Below are positions 10,496 to 22,100 of a stretch of DNA of 64,000 nucleotides, in pieces. The first letter of the stretch is position 1; each line of letters opens with the position of its first letter. Position numbers and translations under genes: made by a program. The notes under the pieces were generated by a model, which worked only from the letters and a program-made list of their open reading frames with translations, was not told the origin of the DNA and did no database searches. Source of the DNA: Amphibalanus amphitrite (Eukaryota; Arthropoda; Thecostraca; Balanomorpha; Balanidae); NCBI RefSeq assembly GCF_019059575.1, contig NW_024881506.1, forward strand, positions 2,108,001 to 2,172,000, in the 5' to 3' direction.

Positions 10496-10628
10496 TTAAT
10501 GCGGCGCCCAAGGTCGCGGCCATCGTGCGCCGGAACTGCCCATAACGTCAGCAGTATGGCGTCATGACATGACGTCAGCTCGCGAAACTTGATAGCAGCT
10601 TGCTGCTATCACCGGTGAAACAGGGCCC

Positions 10629-11468
10629 AGACGGGCCTTGGTAACAACTGGATTTCCATTACGTCATGGGTGATGATGTCACCCCACGGGTGACGTTTCA
10701 CTGCTGCTGCTGCTGTCCACGGAGGGCAGCGTTTGTGAGTGGAAAACAGTAGCAACATTGTAAATGAAGGCAGTATTGGCGCTTATGCTACATATGAAAT
10801 TTATAACAACATATTGATATTAGTGAATGCTTATTTTTGTTACTTTTCATAAACCCTCCATTTCATTTCAGGGTCTGCATGCAAAATTTCTGTTATTTTA
10901 GAGTCAAGCTATTGTACTAAGGGATTTATTTTGGCAATTAAGTCATTTGTTAGGTTATAAGGCTGCAGAAACTTTTAGTTCAGGTTGGTATCCACTATCC
11001 AGTTGCAGCTATAATTGTGTCATATTTTGTGTCATTTTCTGAGCATGTAAACACCTACCTATATGAATTCAAATATTGTAATTGTAGAAAAGCAGTTACC
11101 CTCACATTGCAGCGGGGATTAGAACAATTAACCACACTTGTTACCTATACAAAAAGCCTGTTTGCCATCAATTTTGGGAATTCAAATTGGGTACTATAGG
11201 TAAGGTAGATGTAGCACAAGCTGCCCGATGCACGAGAATGGGTCTTTCTAACCAAACCTTACCTAACCTGACCTACAACCTACAGCCTTAAACCTAAAAT
11301 TTACAACCTACGACCTAGTCCTACGGTATGGCATATCACAACAGCTTGTGCTACGTCTGCTACCATGACCCAACTTTGTGCCAATTCATACCAACTTGGG
11401 ATGACAGTCACTGCAGATGTGTGCTGACCATGCAGGTCTTTGTTACAATTGCAATTCTATTGTGTTAC
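10629..11468. other. Intergenic, no recognised gene
   Basis: AT-rich with a short CTG run near 10700. No exon, RNA gene or inverted terminus was identified. Confidence 0.4.
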
Positions 11469-12486
11469 AGGTTCGGCGTTCTACAGCTGCGACCCGCCAT
11501 GGCTGGGCCACCGCGGCGGCATCACCTTCAGGGTGGACCTGCCCGTGGCCACCCGCCGGTCGGACCCGCCTGCAGTCCGCAGGGAAGCTGCCCTGCTAGC
11601 CATTGCAGAGCTCCCGCACCCGGACGTCACTATCTGGTCGGACGGCTCGGCTCGCGGCGGACGGAACAGGGCGGCGCAGGCGCTGATCCAGTTCCACCAC
11701 CTCAACAGAGAAGAGCCCGTGCGCGCTCCTGCAGGGGCGGTCTGCTCCAGCCTAAGAGCAGAACTGACCGCCATGCGCGAGGCGTTCGCGGCTGTGGCCG
11801 GCCTGGAGGACGGGGAGTTGGCATCGACCAAGTCGGTCCGCCTCCTCACCGACTCAAGGTCTGGGCTCCAACTACTCGGCCGCGGCCCAGCTAACCAGAC
11901 CATGGCCCTGGCCGCCGAGGTGTGGAGGCTGCTGAGTGCTGAGCACCCTCGCCGAGAACGGCACCGAGACGGTGCTCCAGTGGGTGCCAGGCCATGCCGG
12001 GCTGGACGGCAACGAAACCGCCGACCACCTGGCTGGCGAGGCCACGGCGGGCGACCAAGACAGCGCACCGATCGACCTGTCGAGTGCGCGGGCCGCCGTC
12101 ACGCGCCATGTCCGGGAGCTGTCGCGACAGAGGGCAACCGCTGCCCACCCGCACCCGGACCCCACGCCTGGCCACGACTCCCTGGCGCGCTGGGGTCGGT
12201 GACGCTGTCCCAGCTGAGGACCGGCACATCACCGCTGACCCGTGACACGCTCCACAAGATTGGCCCGGAAGCCGACGACGAATGCCCCGCGTGCGGGGAG
12301 CCCGACAGCGCGGCGCACCTACTGACCGATTGTCCGGCCTATGAGGCGGCCCGCCGCCGCCGCTGGGGTGTCGACCCTCGCCTGGTCGACGTCCTCGGCG
12401 GCCCGGCGACGAAGGTCGTCACCTTCATCGAGGATGTTGGGCGGACCGAGCCGCCGCTCGACCCGCCTGCGCCGCCGCCCCCCTGA
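11469..12486 (+). pseudogene. LINE C-terminal fragment: RNase H domain and zinc knuckle, frameshifted
   Basis: The first part (about 11480-11935) reads as RNase H: TIWSDGSARGG, then SSLRAELTAMREAF and LLTDSRSGLQLL. The family's closing motif LQWVPGHAGLDGNETADHLA is in the next frame at 11936-12200. A CCHC-like knuckle, CPACGEPDSAAHLLTDCPAY, returns to the first frame. Two single-base indels of opposite effect, near 11935 and 12195, explain this. There is no reverse transcriptase, so the copy is 5'-truncated. RNase H plus C-terminal knuckle is found in I-like and related LINE clades; the exact clade is unknown. Much higher GC than its surroundings. Confidence 0.82.
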
Positions 12487-12499
12487 GCGGGTTGGCGGT

Positions 12500-14397
12500 G
12501 GGATGCAGAAGAAGAAGAAGAAGCAACTGCCAGCGCGCCACGGCGGCAAAGCCGAGTTCCGCCGCTGGACCGCCCGCGCAATGGCCAGCACAGACAAGAG
12601 ACAACCGAATGGCGAATCACAACACCTACAATTACGTTATTGTTATGGTATTGACATTGTTACAATTAACCCTGCTCTTTCGAGCGTGGATGCACGCTGA
12701 AATTGTCGCATAATTCCATGCAGCTTCCACCCTTCTGCAATACAAAGTTTGAATACAAAGTAGTCTTGCAATAGGTTTAGAATTTATGTGCAGATTGTCG
12801 ATGCTGGTTGACTTGATGATTGGAATTGTGTTTATCTGTTTCATCTGTTTTGACTTAAATATATGGCCATGGACTATGGCCTACCTTGGGATGTGTCTCT
12901 GATTTCAGCAAAACATTTTTCATCAGGATACGCTGCAGGGTAGTAGTAGTACATACGTAGTGAACATTTTGAGCATGTATGGGTGCGCATGTGGAGATGT
13001 AGACTGCGAATGAGACGGACTACGACGGTTTTTGAACCAATTAAATCTGATTGACAACATAATGTAGGACTAAAAACTGACTGTCAGAAGAATATTCACA
13101 GAATATTCACTTAACCCGGTACAACGAAAAGGGAAAGTCAGGGAACAGAGGCAGGGTACATCTCGAAGATCAATCAAATTGCAGGTGCCGATTGGTTATG
13201 GATCATCGCAGCTCAAGGTACTGCCTTGTGCTGCTTTATTGTTAACTGAAATTGCTTCCACCTTGTATTGAAAGAAGTCATTAGGGAAGATTTTAAAAAG
13301 GTTCTTGAAAAATTTGGTATGGTATTTGTGGCTTACGGGCCACCACAGCGTCCTGTATTTGGGCCCGGTAAGAAAAATTTAAATACTTTGAATTTATATT
13401 TCTGCAGAATTATACACCCGTATCATTCTTTACATGTCAATATTTGTATATTATCTAGCATATAAGAAAATAGTGGCCTCAAGTTTCTAGAAAATATCTG
13501 ATTTTGCTCTCTGGGCCATTGCAGATCCCTAAAAAGTTAGGAGCCGTCTTCATTATTTAATTTATAAAACCAAATAAATTATCACTGCTCAAAAGTGGAA
13601 GAAATAACAAATGAAAAAATAGTTTTCCTACAGCGTTGCAATCCAGATTTCAAGATAGTGATGGGCGCACTAGAAAGCAAGTAAAAGTACTCCACAAGGT
13701 TAAAGTAAGGAACAAGAATATCCTTATACTGTTTCAGAATTCGGTAACAAACATTTTTTATGTGTTTTAAATACCCGAACAAATCGATTCCGGAATCAAT
13801 CTTGATAATATTATATGGTTTTTGTACGGTGTTGGTGGTACTTGAATGACCAAAGTCAGTACATGTCCATCACCTTTCGATATTTCCGTGGTGCTCGCTC
13901 CCATTTCATAGCTGCTCACGGTGTTTTCTGCTGACGTCATATGGTGCTGCTCCACTAGCGCCACCATACGGCGTCAGCTGGCGAATTATCCAGTTAATAC
14001 CAGAGCCCCTTCAGACCAACTCACATAACTAGTGCTCACATATTAATTCACATTTGTCTCGCCCATTTTTCATTATTTTCAGGCTACATCACGTGACCTA
14101 TAAGCGTTAACATATATTTAACACCCCTATGAATATCAAAACTTCTTTTCCCTTTGCAATTCAATGCCATTTTCTAACTAAAATAGCATTACCTGAAAAT
14201 GTAATCTTATCTACCACAAAATGTTCCAAAGAACATATTTTCAATGTCTATATACCACGTGATCAATACGACAGGATATGCGCCGGACTTGCCTCAAAAA
14301 CGTTACTGCGTCCTGTTCAGGTCCACCATCAGGACGCTTATTGGCGCTCAGTTTCCATGGAAACGCAGGCAAAACCAGCAAACTTTGCTGGAAGGAG
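12500..14397. other. Intergenic, no recognised gene
   Basis: Probable 3' tail of the LINE fragment up to about 12650, then AT-rich sequence. Frames at 13268-13465 and 13582-13967 match nothing known to me. Confidence 0.4.
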
Positions 14398-17300
14398 ATG
14401 TAACGGAAGTTGGCACAGATTCAGCACAGGTTCAGCACAGCACAGATTCGGTAGGGGGAAAAAAGGCCCCGGTAGAGGGAAACCTTTATGACCCGTTTTC
14501 CCCTAGAAATGACGTCACAAAGAGGTAAAAATGGGTATCAATCGAAAGCTCTCGTTTACCCAGACACAGTCCTGCAGGAAATTTCCACTTTTTTCCCATA
14601 GGAAAGTTTTTACGGGAAAATCAAAATTTCGGGTCAATGGGGGGTCCCCCCCGATTTCGTTCAAAATCGGCACACAGGTGCCCCACCACCAGCCGAGAAA
14701 CTTTCCCCAAAACGGTCCCCGTTGCATTGACGTTTAAGGCCCTTAAAGCCCCGTAAACTCGTAAAAAATCCGTAAATTCGCCCTTGTACGGCCAAAAACG
14801 GGGCGCTAGGGTAAAAAAGGGTATCAATCGAAAGCTCTCGTTTACCCAGACACAGTCCTGCAGGAAAATTCCACTTTTTCCCCATAGGAAAGTTTTTACG
14901 GGAAAATCAAAATTTCGGGTCAATGGGGGGGTCCCCCCGATTTCGTTCAAAATCGGCACACAGGTGCCCCATCACCAGCCGAGAAACTTTCCCCAAAACG
15001 GTCCCCGTTGCATTGACGTTTAAGGCCCGTAAAGCCCCCTAGACTCGTAAAATATCCGTAAAATCGCCTTTGTACGGACAAAAAAGTGGTGCTATGGTAA
15101 AAATGGGTATCAATCGAAAGCTCTCGTTTACCCAGACACAGTCCTGCAGGAAAATTCCACTTTTTTCCCATAGGAAAGTTTTTACGGGAAAATCAAAATT
15201 TTGGGTCAATGGGGGGTCCCCCCCGATTTCGTTCAAAATCGGCACACAGGTGCCCCACCACCAGCCGAGAAACTTTCCCCAAAACGGTCCCCGTTGCATT
15301 GACGTTTAAGGCCCTTAAAGCCCCGTAAACTCGTAAAAAATCCGTAAATTCGTCCTTGTACGGCCAAAAACGGGGCGCTAGGGTAAAAAAGGGTATCAAT
15401 CGAAAGCTCTCGTTTACCCAGACACAGTCCTGCAGGAAAATTCCACTTTTTCCCCATAGGAAAGTTTTTACGGGAAAATCAAAATTTCGGGTCAATGGGG
15501 GTCCCCCCCCGATTTCGTTCAAAATCGGCACACAGGTGCCCCACCACCAGCCGAGAAACTTTCCCCAAAACGGTCCCCGTTGCATTGACGTTTAAGGCCC
15601 GTAAAGCCCCCTAGACTCGTAAAATATCCGTAAAATCGCCTTTGTACGGACAAAAAAGTGGTGCTATGGTAAAAATGGGTATCAATCGAAAGCTCTCGTT
15701 TACCCAGACACAGTCCTGCAGGAAAATTCCACTTTTTTCCCATAGGAAAGTTTTTACGGGAAAATCAAAATTTTGGGTCAATGGGGGGTCCCCCCCGATT
15801 TCGTTCAAAATCGGCACACAGGTGCCCCACCACCAGCCGAGAAACTTTCCCCAAAACGGTCCCCGTTGCATTGACGTTTAAGGCCCTTAAAGCCCCGTAA
15901 ACTCGTAAAAAATCCGTAAATTCGCCCTTGTACGGCCAAAAACGGGGCGCTAGGGTAAAAAAGGGTATCAATCGAAAGCTCTCGTTTACCCAGACACAGT
16001 CCTGCAGGAAAATTCCACTTTTTCCCCATAGGAAAGTTTTTACGGGAAAATCAAAATTTTGGGTCAACTTTCCTATGGGGAAAAAGTGGAATTTTCCTGC
16101 AGGACTGTATCTGGGTAAACGAGAGCTTTCGATTGATACCCATTTATACCATAGCACCACTTTTTTGTCCGTACAAAGGTGATTTTACGGATATTTTACG
16201 AGTCTAGGGGGCTTTACGGGCCTTAAACGTCAATGCAACGGGGACCGTTTTGGGGAAAGTTTCTTGGCTGGTGGTGGGGCACCTGTGTGCCGATTTTGAA
16301 CGAAATCGGGGGGGACCCCCCATTGACCCAAAATTTTGATTTTTCCGTAAAAACTTTCCTATGGGGGAAAAGTGGAATTTTCCTGCAGGACTGTATCTGG
16401 GTAAACGAGAGCTTTCGATTGATACCCATTTTTACCCTAGCGCCCCGTTTTTGGCCGTACAAGGGCGAATTTACGGATATTTTACGAGTCTAGGGGGCTT
16501 TACGGGCCTTAAACGTCAATGCAACGGGGACCGTTTTGGGGAAAGTTTCTCGGCTGGTGGTGGGGCACCTGTGTGCCGATTTTGAACGAAATCGGGGGGG
16601 ACCCCCCATTGACCCAAAATTTTGATTTTCCCGTAAAAACTTTCCTATGGGGAAAAAGTGGAATTTTCCTGCAGGACTGTGTCTGGGTAAACGAGAGCTT
16701 TCGATTGATACCCATTTTTACCCTAGCGCCCCGTTTTTGGCCGTACAAGGGCGAATTTACGGATTTTTTACGAGTTTACGGGGCTTTAAGGGCCTTAAAC
16801 GTCAATGCAACGGGGACCGTTTTGGGGAAAGTTTCTCGGCTGGTGGTGGGGCACCTGTGTGCCGATTTTGAACGAAATCGGGGGGGACCCCCCATTGACC
16901 CGAAATTTTGATTTTTCCGTAAAAACTTTCCTATGGGGAAAAAGTGGAATTTTCCTGCAGGACTGTGTCTGGGTAAACGAGAGCTTTCGATTGATACCCA
17001 TTTTTACCCTAGCGCCCCGTTTTTGGCCGTACAAGGGCGAATTTACGGATTTTTTACGAGTTTACGGGGCTTCAAGGGCCTTAAACGTCAATGCAACGGG
17101 GACCGTTTTGGGGAAAGTTTCTCGGCTGGTGGTGGGGCACCTGTGTGCCGATTTTGAACGAAATCGGGGGGGACCCCCCATTGACCCAAAATTTTGATTT
17201 TTCCGTAAAAACTTTCCTATGGGGAAAAAGTGGAATTTTCCTGCAGGACTGTATCTGGGTAAACGAGAGCTTTCGATTGATACCCATTTTTACCCTAGCG

Positions 17301-18563
17301 CCCCGTTTTTGGCCGTACAAGGGCGAATTTACGGATATTTTACGAGTCTAGGGGGCTTTACGGGCCTTAAACGTCAATGCAACGGGGACCGTTTTGGGGA
17401 AAGTTTCTCGGCTGGTGGTGGGGCACCTGTGTGCCAATTTTGAACGAAATCGGGGGGGACCCCTTATTGACCCAAAATTTTGATTTTCCCGTAAAAACTT
17501 TCCTATGGGGAAAAAGTGGAATTTTCCTGCAGGACTGTGTCTGGGTAAACGAGACCTTTCGATTGATACCCATTTTTACCCTAGCGCCCCGTTTTTGGCC
17601 GTACAAGGGCGAATTTACGGATTTTTTACGAGTTTACGGGGCTTTAAGGGCCTTAAACGTCAATGCAACGGGGACCGTTTTGGGGAAAGTTTCTCGGCTG
17701 GTGGTGGGGCACCTGTGTGCCGATTTTGAACGAAATCGGGGGGGACCCCCCATTGACCCAAAATTTTGATTTTTCCGTAAAAACTTTCCTATGGGGAAAA
17801 AGTGGAATTTTCCTGCAGGACTGTATCTGGGTAAACGAGAGCTTTCGATTGATACCCATTTTTACCCTAGCGCCCCGTTTTTGGCCGTACAAGGGCGAAT
17901 TTACGGATATTTTACGAGTCTAGGGGGCTTTACGGGCCTTAAACGTCAATGCAACGGGGACCGTTTTGGGGAAAGTTTCTCGGCTGGTGGTGGGGCACCT
18001 GTGTGCCGATTTTGAACGAAATCGGGGGGACCCCCCATTGACCCAAAATTTTGATTTTCCCGTAAAAACTTTCCTATGGGGAAAAAGTGGAATTTTCCTG
18101 CAGGACTGTGTCTGGGTAAACGAGAGCTTTCGATTGATACCCATTTTTACCCTAGCGCCCCGTTTTTGGCCGTACAAGGGCGAATTTACGGATTTTTTAC
18201 GAGTTTACGGGGCTTTAAGGGCCTTAAACGTCAATGCAACGGGGACCGTTTTGGGGAAAGTTTCTCGGCTGGTGGTGGGGCACCTGTGTGCCGATTTTGA
18301 ACGAAATCGGGGGGGACCCCCCATTGACCCGAAATTTTGATTTTTCCGTAAAAACTTTCCTATGGGGAAAAAGTGGAATTTTCCTGCAGGACTGTGTCTG
18401 GGTAAACGAGAGCTTTCGATTGATACCCATTTTTACCTCTTTGTGACGTCATTTCTAGGGGAAAACGGGTCATAAAGGTTTCCCTCTACCGGGGCCTTTT
18501 TTCCCCCTACCGAATCTGTGCTGTGCTGAATCTGTGCTGAATCTGTGCCAACTTCCGTTACAT
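14398..18563. mobile_element. Giant foldback-type inverted array of 286-bp monomers
   Basis: A unique 130-base end (ATGTAACGGAAGTTGGCACA at 14398) recurs exactly inverted at 18436-18563. Between them the left arm has about 5.4 monomers of 286 bases and the right arm about 8.3 in opposite orientation, switching near 16066. Monomers come in two types, distinguishable at the 'gtacgg' block and at the gtttacgg/gtctaggg block; the left arm alternates them strictly, giving a 572-base higher-order unit. Open frames of 74-130 residues recur every 286 bases on both strands, but as mirrored shadows. The layout is like Foldback/Galileo elements, in which long terminal repeats are made of tandem units. 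Confidence 0.88.
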
Positions 18564-18967
18564 TGATTTCCATAGAAACGTGTTAATATCCCGGCTGCGT
18601 TGGGTTATGGTTAGCGACGTATCGTGGAACGGGGAACATGTGCCTCCAAGGCGATAACATAATATCACCAGTAAGGTAGTAAGGTGTATTTTTCAATAAT
18701 GATAAATACACCTTACCACGGTATTTATCTGGTATTTATCGCCCTGCTTGCCCAACCACGTGGATTTGCTTTTGTTTTCGTAGACTGTGCCCACCAAAAA
18801 TTCCTCAACTGTTCAATATGAGCCATATTGAAGCCAAAACCAATAACAGTTGGATTGTGTCGGTGGTTTCAGTTTGTGAAAAATGAAGAAAAGTGTGAAC
18901 CAGAACGCTGTGTTGTATAAGTAAAGTAATACTCTTGGCTGCAACGTTTGTCAAATTCAAGTACAAG
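18564..18967 (+). promoter_or_regulatory. Probable NDUFAF5 promoter and 5'UTR region
   Basis: The roughly 400 bases between the foldback element and the start codon. It includes a hairpin at about 18675-18718 (AAGGTGTATTT paired with AAATACACCTT). No TATA box is obvious. The function is inferred from position. Confidence 0.4.
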
Positions 18968-19168
18968 ATGATAATGAAACCAGGGATGTCATGCGCTGCG
19001 AGGTTTATTGCTAACCAGTTCCAAAATACTGAATGTTGGCGAACAATTTCAACAAGCACAAGAGCATGTTTCCCTGCTATTATATTCGATAGGAAGGCAA
19101 AAGAGCATCACAGAAACACTGCCGGACAGAGACTGGATTCATCACTTTACGACTATGTCAAGGAAGAG
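18968..19168 (+). CDS. NDUFAF5: NDUFAF5 exon 1
   Basis: 67 codons from ATG to donor GTAAGC, phase 0. The presequence is followed by [13 protein letters not shown] and [10 protein letters not shown]. Two further ATGs occur within the first seven codons, so the exact start is not certain. Confidence 0.88.
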
Positions 19169-22100
19169 GTAAGCATTCAGCAATGTTCTTTTCAGCTGTC
19201 AAGAACCTGCCTTTGTATTGATATACTAATTGTGTGCCACCAGTCTAACTAGATACAAGTGCAGTTATCAGCTGTTGCATTCTTTCTTGGTTGTAGTTTT
19301 GCACCTGGCACCATAGGTTGCTTTGAGCCAACCAACCTATGGTTGGCTGGCACCGTAGGTTGAGGTTTGTGCTGAGCTGCAGCTAGGGGTGCCTGGGCTC
19401 AGCATATCTTCCACGTTCCTAGGGGTGACCTTGAACCCCACCATCCATTGTGGCTCCCAAGCCAAGCTGGCATAGGATTGGAAAATCTCAGGCACCCCAG
19501 CTTGGCACAAACTTCAACCTATTCAAAGTACCCATAAATTCAGCCTGACAAGTGTGCCCTTGTCATTACTGTGTACATTTGGTGATACAATAACATGCAC
19601 TTTAGTGGTTTGAAGGGAGGACGATGAGCAACTTGGGGAAAATACAATGATCAAAAACTTGGGTTTCGATCAAAAATGATCAAAAATACAATGACTGTTG
19701 GGTTTCGGACTCTCGTAGTGGTCGGACGTGCCATCGAGCTCCCGAGAACGTTATCTACCGTACCTGCGCTGTTATCCATCAGCTGATCCTCCACTCCTCT
19801 ACCGAGTGCTTAAGTTTTCCGATATATTATCCTAAAGTAAAACTGGTTGGTAGCAGCAAGTTAAGAAATTCTCACGAAGAAAGCATATGAAGATATGTCA
19901 ATGACACGCACTCCACCGGTGAAAATAAGGCAAACAAGAACACGCTCAGCACTACAGTCATCTGGTGCGTCAGTACCGCCGCATTCAGAGCGTCGCGACC
20001 ATGTGGAGAGTGGGGATGGTACTGAACGTTCTGGAATTATAAATGATTCGGGTGATGGTGCAAGTGGTGCTCAGATAGATAGAAGTGAAGGTCGACTGGG
20101 AGGTGAATCAGGTGAGAAAAACCCACCAGCTTCTACTCCCCATGCACCAGCTGGAGCCAAAGCAGTAGGTAAGCTGGACACGAGCGCATTTAAGCCATTT
20201 GGTGAGGCTAACATCTCAATCTCTCGATCATCCAGCGACACGAGCGATACAAACAGTGAGGGAGCCATTTGCCGAGGTGGCCCGAATAACCCAAGCTGCG
20301 GAGTCCAGGTTGTAAATGGAGACAAGGCTGTTCAGTGTGACCGATGTCAGCAGTGGTTTCACATTAAATGCCAGGCCATACCGAAGCTTGCTCACGATGC
20401 ATTGATCAAGTACAAATGTCTGGCATGGCTCTGTGAGACGTGTAAAAAAATCCTCAACGATGTTGAGATCAGTCCTGCAACCCCGAAGGACGGAATGGAT
20501 CTTATGGCACTTGAAGGTAAGGTCCAAAACATAGGCGACATGGTCAGGGACCACATGAAGATCATTGCCCAGTCAATGAAAGAGCAAGAAAAGGTGGTGT
20601 CCGACAGTGCCAAACTACTAGAAAGAATATGTAAGGACCAGCACAACCAAAAAGCAACATATGCAGATATGGTCCGAGGCACCTGCGACAAGGTGGTCAA
20701 GGAAGTAAGTGCCAAGATTGAGACTCTTCCAGCAACGGTTGGAGCCAAAGACGCATCAGAGGCCACCAGAGCGATGTCCAGTGTCTTTGACAGCTATATG
20801 GACAGGGAGAAGCGGAAACTAAATGTGGTGGTCCACAACCTACCTGAGGACGACTGTGCAACACTGGCTGAAAGATCTGTAAGAGACCAGGAGTTGTTCA
20901 GAGATGTCATCAAAGCAGGCATGAACCTCAGTGTTCATCCTACTAGATCATTCAGAGTCGGGAAGAAGCTGGAAGACAGACCTAGACTGCTGATTGTCAC
21001 CCTGGACAGTGTTGAAACAAAGGCTGAACTGCTGAAAATGGCACCTCAACTCCGGCATTTAACTACTTGGAAGAGGATCTACGTCACACCTGATTTATCC
21101 AAAAAGGAACGGGAGGAAGGAAAGCGATTGAGGGAAGAACTCACTGCTCGACGGCAAACTGGTGAGACAAACATTGTGATCAAGAGGGGAAGGATAGTGA
21201 CTGTGCCAGATGAGGGTTCCACTACAACCTCTGGACAGAGGAAAGAGGCTGGCAACAGCAGAAGCAAGGCCTCAAAGGGGGAGACGGTAGGCAAGGTGCC
21301 ACCCTCGGTTGAGGTAACCAGATCATCTGCTGCGCAGGGAACCCCCGTCACAGTGAGTCAAGAACCGACCCAAACTGGAGGTGCAGTGGAGGCCTCCGAA
21401 AACAGTGATCGCAACCCATGCTCTCAAGATTGACGCTATCAGAGAACAAGCCATGGTAAGATTGTTAACAGAAGAGAGCTGTCTGTTTATTATACAAACG
21501 CAGATCAACTAGTGAACAAGCGTGATGACTTGTGCATGCAAATAGCAGGTACAGAGCCCGACATCATCATGATAACCGAGGTAATCCCCAAAGCACAAAT
21601 GCTCCCCCTTTCACCTGCACTTCTCGCTATTGCCGGGTACAACTTGTACACTAACTTTGAAATTACCCAACCAAGGCTGGGTTGCAGTGGGTATCGTGGG
21701 CTCTGCATCTATGTGAAAGAGACTCTACGCTGTGCAGAAACATCATTTGGCACCATAGCAACCATTGAGCATCTGTGGGTCAATGTTGACTTACTGAACA
21801 GCGACAAACTCCTGATAGGCTGCATATATATAAGCCCCTCAACCAACAGACATCAAAGCATGCTGGAGCTTACAGAAGTATTGAAGAAAGCATCACACTC
21901 AAAACCGTCACACATGCTGATTGGAGGCGACTTCAACGTTCCCCAAATTGACTGGGCCAATGTTTTTTCTCCAGAACCAGAAGGCCACTACTCTCACTAC
22001 TTGATCAAGTGTGTTCAGGACTGTTTCCTCACCCAGCATGTGGCAAGACCCACCAGATTTAGACCAGGGCAGCCCCCAAGCACCCTTGATTTGCTTCTCA

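Larger units (their letters stand above)
9684..10628. mobile_element. Palindromic MITE, copy B, interrupted
   Basis: The same family as copy A in opposite orientation, 39 bases away. Removing the insert at 9958-10495 and one TTAA leaves about 403 bases, the length of copy A, so this was a full copy before invasion. Confidence 0.8.

Noticed and set aside
14531-18446. Dozens of conserved 70-130 residue ORFs repeating every 286 bases on both strands
   Set aside because: They mirror each other on opposite strands of a tandem repeat, have no start or codon logic, and are explained by the 286-base monomer.
14398-18563. CRISPR-like or satellite-only interpretation of the regular repeat
   Set aside because: Units are contiguous with no spacers, inverted in two arms and bounded by unique inverted ends, in a eukaryotic genome.
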